A DNA stretch of 64,000 nt. It comes from Lomentospora prolificans (Eukaryota; Ascomycota; Sordariomycetes; Microascales; Microascaceae). Below, one piece after another: positions 53,906 through 64,000 of this stretch. The notes beneath the pieces were generated by a model, which saw only the letters and a list, made by a program, of their open reading frames with translations, was not told the origin of the DNA and ran no database searches. The first letter of the stretch is position 1, and every line of letters begins with the position of its first letter. The DNA lies in assembly GCA_029532625.1 (NCBI GenBank), contig JARFXM010000004.1:682001-746000 (forward strand), written 5' to 3'. The translations under genes were made by a program, and so were the position numbers.

Positions 53906-56900
53906 CTAAACGGCCGGTAGCTTCTTCCCCTCTTCTCTCGCTGACGACTCTCCTGTTGTGGTCGACTCCGCCGTTACCAAGGTATCTTTCTGGAATCCTC
54001 CCGGCAGCTTCTTCAAGTACTCGGCCACCTTCTCTCCGGGCGCCCACGTCACGCTTTGCCGGCTCTTCCTATGCCGTTCTCGAAGAAGCTGCGCGACGGG
54101 AGTTTCCTCATCCACGTTTTCAACCGTTCCATTACCATCACCATTACCATTGCCGTTGCCGTTGCCGTTGGGCCCGCTCTCTTCTTCTTCCTCCTCGTCG
54201 TCGTTGGAGTTCGAGTTACTCTGACCACCGTTCCGTCCCGTGCTGCCGTTGTTATCTACCACGGGATCCACTATCGATCGAGCGTCGCGCATCGCCATTA
54301 GGAATAGCGGGTATACCCCCGTCACGAACTGCAAGACGGCAACTACCACGTACGCTAACTGCACCGAGTCGGTGCGCTTGATGATGGCGTACATGACGAA
54401 CGGGAAGAAAGCTGGTCCAGATCCACCCATCGTGATGAATGCGGCCGCCCGCTTCGTCCTGCGGCCCTGACCTCGTAGGCCTAGCGAGAAGATGAGCGGC
54501 CAGCACGGGCCCTCGGTAAAGTACAAGAGTATCACGGGTATCGCCCTGAGATTTGGGCTCGACGGTCGTACCACCACGGATAAAAGCGCAAAGATCGCGG
54601 ATAGTGACACGCAGATGGCCAAGAGCGTACGGGGCCGCGGTAACCTAGGGTTCGATAGCCCCTTGTATAAGATAACGGCCAGGATGAACCGCGACACGGC
54701 GAACCCCGACTGCGCAATGAGGAGGTAATCCGGAATTGACATAACGAGCCCCGGGAGTTTGTCGTTTGTTAAGCTGCGCTCGTCATCTAGGGACGTGTTG
54801 GCACCCTGTTTCTTCTCGGCCGGCAACGAGGACGCTAACAGCTGTCGGAAGAAAATGCTGGCTCCCTCCTGCGCCGCCATATACGTCCACAAACCCACCA
54901 CTGCGAGGAGGAGCGTCCACGTACGCAACTGGAAACCGCCGATACTCCGCTTCTGGGGGTCTACCGGCAGCCGTTTCGAAGTCCTATCGAGCTCGCTATC
55001 GCTCACCTCTGGCAATGGCATGTAGTAGAAGAAGAGGGCGAGTATGACGCATGCTAGGGTAATGGCAAGATATGTCCATTGCACGTTGATAAGCGTCATC
55101 GAATTCCAGTTCGATTCTGGTTCGAGGCCCGCGAAAAACACCTTTGTCGCAAGCACTGTCGCGATCACGCTTCCGATCCCCTGGACAGTTTGCGCCAGCA
55201 TCAGTCTCAGGTCAGCGTATTCTGGCGGCCCGCAGAGAACGAGGAAGGTGTTTGCGCCCGTCTCAAGAATCGACAACCCAAAACCCACGACGAAATGACT
55301 AAGCATCAGTCCACCAAAGGACTGTGTCACCGCGGATGGCCAAAATACAATGGTGCCAACGCCGTAGAAGCAAAGGCCGACCATAAATGTCACCTTGAAC
55401 CCGCCAATGCCCTCTTTGCCTTTGCGCCTCTTGCTCGGGGTTCGGTGGTGTTCGTCTCGTCGAAGAATCCACTCGCCAACGAGTAGCGGTCCGAAAAAAT
55501 AGCCGCAACCGAAATACATGCTTGTAAGGCCGAGCGACTGCACTGTGCTCATGCCAATCATCAGTAGTACCGCGTTGTTCAAAGCGCTGAGGAACCCGTA
55601 CGACATGCCCCAGAGCAAGAATAACACAGTCACGGCGGTGCAATACTTCCACGACTCCGAAACGGAACAACGCAGCATGCTCTTAGGCTTTGCCATATTG
55701 ACAAATCCGAAGTAGACGGCGCTCTCCTGCCTCGACAAATGTGACATTGAATTGGATAGTGTATGAAGCGTCGAGCGTCGGTGCTCGTCAATAGATGTCT
55801 GCGTCTCGGACGCGAGGTGTGGCGGCCCCACATCCAACATCCCCGACCGTCGGTAGTCTCCACCCCTGGAGCCGGGTGAGTCCCATGTCCTCGCTTCGCT
55901 CGGGGGACTGAGGGAAACGCGCTGATCGCTCAAAACGGGCGAGGCGCCTATCCCCGAATTGCGTCCGTTCGGCACCATCATTGAATCCCGCTCCTTAGCT
56001 TCGGTGGACAGTCCGTTAGATCCCCTGGGGTCCATAATCATAGCAGGCAGAATCTTGATGATTAATGGTTTGAGAGTTGGAATGCAGGCGCAAGTCATTC
56101 CGACATTGACCTCGACGGCACTCCACATTAGAGAGAGTGACGCGTTGAAGGCAAACTCCTGCTGGCCAAATTTGGAGTGGGGGTCGTTGGTGGGCGAGGT
56201 CGGCGCGGACCAGATCGCCTGTTGGAGATAGTAGATACGCACGACATCCACGATCGTGACGAAGATACCGAGCCCAAACGTAAGGACGAGGATCGTCTTT
56301 TGGCGAGGCGGCAGTCGCATTCCAGTTAAAACCGGGATCGGTAGCGCTAAGATGGCGAGATCCGTCACAATGTTCACTGGCGATGCGCAGATAAACTCGG
56401 TAAGAAGAGGAATGCACTTGCTGTCATCCTCCCATACCGACCATGCGGCATTGATAGGTCGGCACTGGAAAATGTTCATAAAGGTCAAGACGGTGCCGGC
56501 AACGTTGACGATGCCGAGGGTTACCCATGACGCTAGGCGAAGGATTTTTTGCGTATTCCTCGAAATACGGAGGTAGAAGATGAGAATGCTGGTTTTTGTC
56601 GCCATCAAGGCGGGATTCTACACTCAAAGATTAGTACCAGTACCGCATCTGTAGGGCATCAGAAGCGGGATCGTCGCATACATAGAGCACGGAAAATACA
56701 TATTCGCACCGGCGCAACGTGCCCCAGTCCTCGTCATGTATATCCGCATCGTGGCGTCCAAGGCCCTTGCGCGCTCCAAAGTTAATCGTAAACGAGAGCC
56801 CAAAGGCAATGAACCAGGCAAGGATAATTATGCGATCATCCCAGCTGATGTTCTTCACAATGAACTGACGACAAACGAGTCTGGCGACGACAAAAGTTGT

Positions 56901-56990
56901 TGCCAGGACCAGAGTGGCAGTGGTAACGGCAAAAACGGCAGGGCCGCGATCCTCAATGCCTACATTCTCCGAACCGGGAGATGTAGACAT
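53906..56990 (-). CDS. PTH11-like receptor domain fused to an MFS (fucose-permease-like) transporter
   Basis: Two exons, complement(53906..56617, 56682..56990), giving 1006 residues. The intron ends with a TACTAAT branch site and TGTAG. Residues 1-310 hold seven hydrophobic segments and fungal PTH11/rhodopsin-like signatures: NISWDDRIIILAW, NPALMATKTSILIFYLRI, FQCRPINAAW, NIVTDLAILALPIPVL. A polar Ser/Arg-rich linker (310-420) carries SAVYFGFVNMAKPKSML just before a second set of about 10-12 segments (420-880). That set is like FucP-type MFS permeases: FLLWGMSYGFLSALNNA, FGCGYFFGPLLVG, FVVGFGLSILETGANTF. An acidic tail with an Asn-Gly repeat follows. No stop or splice site separates the halves. 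I infer a plasma-membrane receptor-transporter or transceptor; the ligand is unknown. Confidence 0.88.
54127..54171 (-). repeat. Hexanucleotide coding repeat (Asn-Gly) in the fusion protein tail
   Basis: Imperfect six-base units encode alternating Asn/Gly/Asp-Gly in the cytosolic tail, next to an acidic DDEEEEEE stretch. Such repeats are prone to length change between strains. Confidence 0.8.
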
Positions 56991-59900
56991 ATCGAGGTCT
57001 CGCGACTCGGTTGGGAAGTCGCGGGCAGGCTCGCTCGACTTTTAAGCGTAAAGCCCGTAGTACGGGAGGGCTGTACAAGGCGCCCACAAAGATAAACTGT
57101 CGGGTGTTGATATGTGCGGGATACGAGGTTCGAGCACTGCCATGGCTTTGCCTGTCTCAAAAGGGGGGGGTGGGAATTAAAATAAAATCAATAAAACGGC
57201 TTGGTGGAGAGTTGGACGTGACGATCTGCGTGCTGTGCTGCGCGAGGCGGGTTGGCTGTGGCACCCACGGGGTATTAACACCGAAGCTTGGGTGAAGCTG
57301 GGAGGCTTGGTTAGGCTGGAATGGCAAAATGTGCCGCCAAAATGCAATATTGCAAGAGTCTATAAGATTCCGATTCGCAAGTCCGCCATTGGAGATTTGG
57401 AAATCGTCAGAGGTGCGCGAGCACAAATCGTCGTATTTCGAGCGTTTACCGATCGGGGATGGTGGTTGAGCCAAGAACAAAATGCGAATCTCTATGTGTT
57501 TTTTGACCGCCGTTGCCGTAGCCGTTGTTTCCGTGGAAGATTCGAGTCGTCGCGATCTTGGTCAGCAGCATCCGAGACACTGCCGAAAAAGGCCTCCTCC
57601 AAGTCCACCTTCGGCCGAAAACGACCAGTGCCACAGGGTAAGAGACCAATCGTACCGTATTTCGTGTCGGCTTTTAGGGGTTTAGAGGCCGAATGTCTTG
57701 CATCGGCGGCCAGTAGGTAGTCGATTCTTGAGAGGGAGAGCCAAGAGGGAAGCAAGGTACGGAGTGAAAAAAAAAATAAAAAAGAAGAAAACCAAGTCGA
57801 TATTGGAGAAAAGCGCGACCAGAAAATCACGAGGCTAGGATGGTATCAAGGATGGGAAAATCTGGACGCATGGGTCAATGCGCGAATAATAGAACCATAG
57901 ATTCGTATTGGCAGGCGATTGACCGACTCCAGGGCGGCAATGGCTCGTTCGCTGTCAAGCGTGGTACCTCGGGCCCGGGCAAATTGAGAGCATCTAATAA
58001 AAACGAGGAAAATATGTCAGAATGTGATGAAATAAAGTCGGCTTCTGTCGTAGCGCTGGTAGACGTGGTCAAGCGTTGTGTTGGGCTGCGGTTCCGGCGT
58101 GGGCTGGTGGCGGGGCCCGCTTCATGCTGGAGGATGGGGAATTGGAAAGATTGCTGGCTGCGCGCAACAATGCGACCAAACTAGTCCCTGAGAAAGGATT
58201 GAAGAGTTTGAGGCCCGGGAAAACCACTTCACGAGGGGACGGAAATACTTAAAAAGGGCAGTGCAATTCGCTAGCGCAGGCTCACGACCAGAAGAATAAG
58301 GTCATGAGCCTTTTTCGGGGAAGACAAGGGAAGCGGATTCAGACTTCTCCACTTGGTCCAAGTGGAGGGGGATTGCTTTACTCACGCGGCGATGATGGCA
58401 AGGCGGAGGAGCTCTTGGAGGCGGCCAAGCGAATCTCTCGACACAACCCCAACAAGACGGTCTAGGCTTTTTCGGATGGGAATTCGAGGAGTTGCACTTG
58501 GTTTTTTCTTTTGCTTCCGTCGGCTCCCCGTCACATCGTCATGGAGGAGACAGTTGGTTAAATCACCGAAAACCCCCTACCAACCAACCAACCAACCTCC
58601 TCCTCAAATCAAGGTCAGGGTCGCACAAAAGATCGATCTCAGTCGACTTGTCGCTTTTGCTAATCTTCCCGTCTAGCTAGAGGGTTACGAGCGGTCGAGA
58701 AACCCACAATACATTTGACGACGAGACGGGAGGGAAAAAAAAAGGTTATTGGAGAGGATGCAGGCAAGGAACTCAAAGTAGTCGAGTTAGGCGATGATAA
58801 TTGGCCTCCGTCCACGCAGGACAACTGGCAGAAGCAAGGCAGTAGGCGGGTCGGGGTTACGGCGCGTACATCGATTGTGCGGAGGATGCACGAACAACTA
58901 GCTAATAGGAAGTGGTGGTCGTCGGGCGGTCCTGGCCGGGCCAACAGGACGAGAGAGGGAAGATGGAGAGATTGAAGTAAGAGTAAGCGGAGGCTGCTCT
59001 GGATTCGTCGATTCGGTGTGCCAATGGGGCTGTGGGCGGAAAGTCTGGTAGCCGACACGGGCGGCAGTGGGGTTAATGTTCGTTTGTGATGGAAGACGAT
59101 CGAGTCAGGCCGAATTGGATCGGGGTCTGGAACCTAGCCGTTTGGCAATGCGCGATCTGGCAAGAGTCGAATGCTATCCCTCAAACCATGTTCCAAGAGT
59201 GATAGCCGGGGTTGTGCGGGTGTTGCGCGAGTAGTTTCTGGCATGAGGTGCCAAGCTGTGCCAACCCGGAGGAGAGGATGCTAGACATCCCGGTTGTGGA
59301 CTGGCCTCGGCGTCGTCGAGAAATGCCTCATTCCCTCTTTTCCACGGCCTGCTCGCAGATTTTTCCCTCCCATAAGAGATTTTATGAGCAGGTTTCTGGG
59401 GAAGCACAAGGTGGAGAGTATTCCCTGATCGGCCAGTAGGATACCGAAAGGCCCAGATCAAGAATTCTAGTGCACCTGAGGGCAGATCATTAGGCGGGCA
59501 GGCAGAACGCAGCGGATCATAATTGGGGCCGTCTTATACAGCTGATCGTCTTGTACGACGCCCGACGGACAGATCGCGTCGTTAAATGATGTGTTCTGTC
59601 TTGCCTGTTGGGCAAAGAGTCCAGGTTGGAGATTCCAGTTCGAGTAAACTCTCACATGTTGCGCCCCTGTTGAAATATTTTTCCTTCGACTCTGTATCCT
59701 CACTCACTTGTCCTTTTGCTCCATATCTCTTGCAGCGTGACGGACGGTGCGTTGCGTCCGCAGGCGCCAAATTCAGTGGACGTGATGTATCCCTTTTTCT
59801 CAGCCAATTGGCATGCACAGGTTTTCCAGGACTCTGCACATCTGCCAAGTCACCAGCCGACCCAATGTATTATCGCCCGTCATCCGTCACAAACATAGAG

Positions 59901-61391
59901 CCGATGGCTTAAAACTACACATGCTCAAGTTCGCGAATTTCCCCGCCAAGACGTCATCGGCTGTCCACCTCCCCCCGCGCCAGTCGAAATCGGGGGAGGC
60001 GCGGTTGACGAATTGTGCGCTAAAGGTGTTGTTAAGGAAGCTAGAAAGAGAGCTAATACTGGCTCGTCGCCCAGCATGGCGGGTGGCGGAAGGGGAACGG
60101 AAAGAGCGGGCGAGAAAGATGGAGCATCGGCAAACCGGCAGAATAGTACCGATCTCAGAGCTTTCTAACTTCGGCGATAAAAATCAAGCACCGGCCGTGG
60201 GGTCGAGTCCGTCAAGCCACGGGTGAAGAATCGTAGTCAGTTGACATCACGAACAAATCCAAATATCCATCGCCTGCCGCCTTCCCCATATTCTCCGCAT
60301 TGAGACGCATTCCCGAAACCCACATGGGAAAAGTCATAACGCCGCTGCCAGCGGATACTTTTGGATCCTTGTTGGATGTGTCCCAACCTTACCAGATGAG
60401 TGGGGGCTGGTGCGAGAAGGGACAGACGTAAATGAGACCCGACACCAAAGGGCTTCGTCCTCCGTTTGAATGGGAGGAGTTTGCAGAAGCGAGAGCGTGC
60501 GCAGAAGGTGGGGTGCCTGATAGACACAGGATGCAATGACCGGAGCGTGTAGGGTCCCGTTGCTTCGAATCGGAGCAATTCCTCTTCGGCAAGATAAGGG
60601 TGCCTGACCGTTGTGCTTAATCGATATTTTGCCTCCGCCTATGCGAGTTCATGATGACATGGCACGGTGGCGATGCCGAAGATAACGGAGGAATGAAGTG
60701 TGCGTGTGAGTCCACCGCACTGTGCACGCAGACATGGAGATTATTATGATGTTTGGAGTCGAAATCCCATCAACAAACACAATTAAGGTTGATAACCTTG
60801 ATTCCAAGAGTGCCTCCTAGTTGGACAGTGGTTGAATTTCAGCTCAGCGACAGGTCATGGCCCAGGCTCGCCAAGAGGACCAGAACAAGCCGCCTTCCAG
60901 AATTCAAGGAGGTCTCTCGGAGATCACTAATCCCCTCCGATGGCAGTTGGTCAGATTCAGCCACCAAGTTCACGATTTGATACCGAAGTCGTGTGGGATT
61001 ACGTGCAACGGCGGTGCACTCGTTCACATCCCATGATATTTAATGGGCTTAAAGCAAGGGAGACGTTAGATTGGATGATTTTGCCTATTGCTAGGGCAAT
61101 TCTCAAGGATTTTGATGCAGCTTCAGGAATGACTCGGAGAGGCATTTGCCCGACCAGCCTCACCAGAATTCAACGTGAACGAGTGAACAGGTCCAGAAGA
61201 GGGCGAAGAAAAGTACAAAAGCAAAATCGATTCCACCGGTTGTGACCTTTTAAAACTTAATCGAAAAAAAATAGCCAGTATTCAATTGATTTCGCGATTG
61301 ATCTAGCCATCCACTCAACTGAAACCCAACTACATCTCGCTCTGAAGCATCCGCAAGACCACGTATTGTCCTGCACCAGCGCTCCATCACA
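56991..61391. other. Divergent intergenic region, 4.4 kb
   Basis: Lies between the fusion gene (minus) and the VOC gene (plus). Open frames of up to 161 codons show no domains. A short AACC repeat lies at 58576-58598 and A runs at 57764-57785 and 58735-58745. No RNA gene or transposon was recognised. Confidence 0.5.
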
Positions 61392-62221
61392 ATGTGTGAC
61401 GAGGAAAACGCAAGCCCCTTCTAACCCCTTGACCCTCAAAGACACGGCCCTACTAACACTCATCGCCAGAAAATCCCTTCCCTCGGCAGCATCTGCTGGC
61501 TCGAAATCCCCGTCTCTGACCTCACCCGCGCCGCGGCCTTCTACTCCGCCGTCTTCAACTGGTCCACAAAAGAGCCCATCCCCGCCTCCCAAGTCCCCGG
61601 GACCTCGTCCATGCTGCTCTTCTCCCACCCGCAAATCTACGGCGCCTTCATGCAGATGGACTCTTCTGTCTCTATCCCGCAGTGGCGCGACGAAGCGTCA
61701 AGCTCTTCCGAACTCGGCGCGATGAAGTACAGGGGAGTGTTGACCAGCTTCTCCGTGGAGAGCATCGCCGACGTGCTCGAGGCGGTGGTAAAGAATGGTG
61801 GCAAGGTTGATGTGTAAGTTTCTTGTTTCTTCGATTCTCTTTGCTCACCTCGCGTTTTTGCTCTGCTCTTTTTTTTTTTTTCCCTTTTTGCTTTTTGGAA
61901 ACGTGTTGAGCGCCTTTTGCATTTTGGCCTTGTACCACCTGCATCATATACAGGTTCCGTGAACCGGGATGCGGAAACTTCGGCTTAGGCTCTGGGACAC
62001 GGCACGGAACGGAAGCGGTGCAAAGGCAATCGTGTGCATCCCGTCCCGATCCGCTGCCGAAACCCTTCGAAAAGCCAAAACAGCTAATCGATTCTGACTG
62101 ACCTCGCCAAAAAAAAAAAAAAACTAGACCCAAGACGAAAATTTTTTCCGAAGGGATGGGCTACTTTGCCCAGTTTGTCGACTCCGAAGGAAACCTGCAG
62201 GGCCTATGGTCCAACAAATAG
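61392..62221 (+). CDS. VOC (glyoxalase/bleomycin-resistance/dioxygenase) family protein
   Basis: Three exons, 61392..61409, 61470..61813 and 62128..62221, giving 151 residues. Exon 2 begins the domain with SICWLEIPVSDLTRAAAFYSAV, the classic VOC opening strand and helix. Exon 3 ends YFAQFVDSEGNLQGLWSNK, the usual closing strand with a metal-site Glu/Gln region. The family ranges over metal-dependent isomerases, dioxygenases and binding proteins, so the reaction is not assigned. The short first exon (MCDEEN) reaches a TAA four codons later unless a 60-base intron with a GC donor (GCAAGC), CTAAC branch and CCAG acceptor is removed. No GT donor exists in that stretch. Intron 2 is 314 bases and T-rich. 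Confidence 0.82.
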
Positions 62222-63733
62222 AGTCCTATCCTGTCTGTCCTGTCATCAAATCCCATCCTGCGTTGTCAATTCCCACGCCCTGAAACAGAACAAGGGGCCC
62301 CTTCACACCCGAGATCCATCCTCTCGATCCCTGAAGCATGTATGTACAGAGTAGAGAACGTTCGAAAGACTGAGAAGAAAAACCATCCCATGTTAGGGCT
62401 CGCTGTCAAACTTGCCCCGTGCCCCGGTCCAAATATAGTAGATATCCCGACAGAAAACCGTCTGGCCACCCAACGCCCCAAAGAATTAGCCCACTAACGC
62501 AGTCTTGAAACATCGAATCTCCACCCTCTCTCCTTCACATCCCCCTGATAATCGTCCCTTTCTCCCATTGCCCCAGATTTCCGCCCTGCTGAATAGCACC
62601 ATCCCATCCTCGTGGCTCGCCCCTTTAACCGCTCGCAGGGGTTGATGGGTTTGCCCGAACTCCTCGCCGCCTTTCTCACCATTCCCCCTCTGTCGTAGTT
62701 CGGACGACCAGAAAGGCATTGATCTTCGATTTGTAGCTGGTCGTGCTCCCCACCCCTCCTTGTTGGTCTCAGACACCAAGAAAACAACGCACACCCCTGG
62801 CCAACCCAGGAACCTGCCCCACAACCAAGGAATCATGGTACATGGCCCATCCCTCCCCAAACCGCGTCTCTCCCCTCAAAATCGCGTTCCCTCCACCGTA
62901 CTCATCGGGTTCTTCGCTCCTCACGGCATTCCCTCCATCGGCCCGCCGTTCCGTCACCTCTTCTTCCTATTCGCTCTCTTCCCTTTCCGTACACACCCCC
63001 CCTCCCTTGGTACGCAGGGATCGGCTCTGTCTCTCTCTCCACCACGCAAGGTATCCCGACTAGCAATGTAACTGTTCCTGTCACAATTCGCGATGCGAGC
63101 TTTCCCAAAACCAAAGCCCAGAAAGGACGCGTGGTCGTCACTCGCAGCCTGCTCTTCACCTCGATTCTCCCAAGAGCATACCCACATCGCCAGTGTTCCT
63201 TCTGATACCCCTGCGGTGTCCCATGCCCGTCCCAGTGGAAGGGCGACGAAACATCTCGGCGAGGGCCTCGTTCGTTGCATCCCTTCGAGAATTTACGGCG
63301 CCTTCGTCCCACTTTGGTGCCCTTCATACAATTTTCGCTGAGAAGTCAGGGTTCGGTTGTTTTCTTCTTGTTTATTCTTAGGGGGCCCCTTCTTAGACGA
63401 GAAACAAGCTCCTGGATCAGCACAAACCATCCCCACTTTGTTCGCAAGTTGCGCCCAGAGAGTCTAAATCGGGTGTCTGGTACGAGGCCTTAAGTCGTAA
63501 CATCTCCTTGCCGCCTCTCGTGCATACCGAGCGGTTAGGTATAATCTTCTCCACCCAAACTATCTCGAAAAAGCACAATCAAAGCCCTGGAGCGCATGTA
63601 CGCCACATGGATGGCTACCATGAAGAAGTAGGAAGCAAAACATTGGCTTGCTCAATTTTCATGCATTTCATATCGCGTAAACTCGTAGTACAGATCCAAC
63701 TCCCAAAATATGCTAGCCATACAAGTGATAACC
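62222..63733. other. Convergent 3' region
   Basis: Lies between the VOC stop and the stop of the right-edge gene on the opposite strand. Open frames of up to 141 codons occur on both strands with no domain. Nothing else was recognised. Confidence 0.5.
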
Positions 63734-64000
63734 CTAATGCGTGCGTCCATCGCCGCCATTGCTCATGAAGAAATCAAGTTCCCCGCCATTGTGGGTGGCA
63801 CCGCCGCCATGCCGCTGCTCGTTCTCTGCAAGCTGCTCCAGAAGCGAAAGGAATGGATCTTTCTCGTCTCCCTGGGCGGTATTTCCGCTGGTGCTCCTAG
63901 CGTCAGAGTTGGCCATTGTTACATTTCCGTTGTCCTGGGCCGCTTGCTTGTTGCTAGTCTCCTCTTCATGCCAGCCGCCGGAGTTCGCGAAGCCGTTGGG
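63734..64000 (-). CDS. 3' end of an unidentified gene (runs off right edge)
   Basis: The minus strand is open from the window edge to a TAG at 63734, giving 88 carboxy-terminal residues. The sequence is polar and low complexity (Asn/Gly/Ser-rich, ending NGGDGRTH), apart from one short amphipathic helix, DPFLSLLEQLAENEQRH. An internal ATG at 63916 is unlikely to be the start because the frame remains open upstream with the same composition. Such tails occur on fungal regulators, but I do not recognise the family; the body of the gene is outside the window. Confidence 0.55.
   Translation of the reverse strand, partial: PNGFANSGGWHEEETSNKQAAQDNGNVTMANSDARSTSGNTAQGDEKDPFLSLLEQLAENEQRHGGGATHNGGELDFFMSNGGDGRTH

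Noticed and set aside
60195..60230. tRNA-like GGTCGAGTCC segment
   Set aside because: Flanking bases do not form the T arm or acceptor stem of a tRNA.

Overview
The window looks like nuclear DNA of a filamentous ascomycete (Pezizomycotina, most likely a Sordariomycete). Genes carry short GT-AG introns of about 50-110 bases with CTAAC-like branch sites. Coding regions are GC-rich, and intergenic DNA is long with poly-A/T and simple repeats. The content also fits: an ascomycete laccase with the DSGL carboxy-terminal processing site, a PTH11-like receptor domain, a ureidoglycolate lyase, and a DNMT5-type methyltransferase/SNF2 locus. I joined exons by hand. Every complete spliced model reported here keeps an open frame and a length divisible by three.

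Left part (1-18 kb): the 5' part of a secreted Thr/Val-rich protein on the minus strand, running off the left edge; about 8.4 kb with no convincing gene; a seven-exon secreted laccase; a small single-pass membrane protein; and an intronless ureidoglycolate lyase.

Middle (18-35 kb): an accessory-looking block. It holds a long CTT repeat, two degenerate minisatellites, decayed plus-strand fragments of the neighbouring DNMT5/SNF2 gene, and a candidate small secreted cysteine-rich protein. Then comes the locus itself on the minus strand: a 1499-codon DNA cytosine methyltransferase ORF followed by a SNF2/RING ORF. The two ORFs share one frame and are separated by a single TAG. The downstream ORF has no ATG near its start, so this is best read as one DNMT5 gene interrupted by a stop, or possibly by a poorly marked intron.

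Right part (38-64 kb): ordinary gene-dense sequence. In order: a 2H-phosphoesterase-like protein, ribosomal protein eL42, a SAP/HeH-like multi-pass membrane protein, a cytochrome P450, an NAD-dependent epimerase, an F-box protein, a PTH11-like receptor domain fused in frame to an MFS (fucose-permease-like) transporter, a VOC-family protein whose first intron appears to be GC-AG, and the 3' end of an unidentified gene at the right edge.

I see no biosynthetic cluster linking these genes. The functional theme worth following is the DNMT5 locus together with its own decayed copies 1-3 kb away. I found no rRNA, CRISPR array or convincing tRNA.
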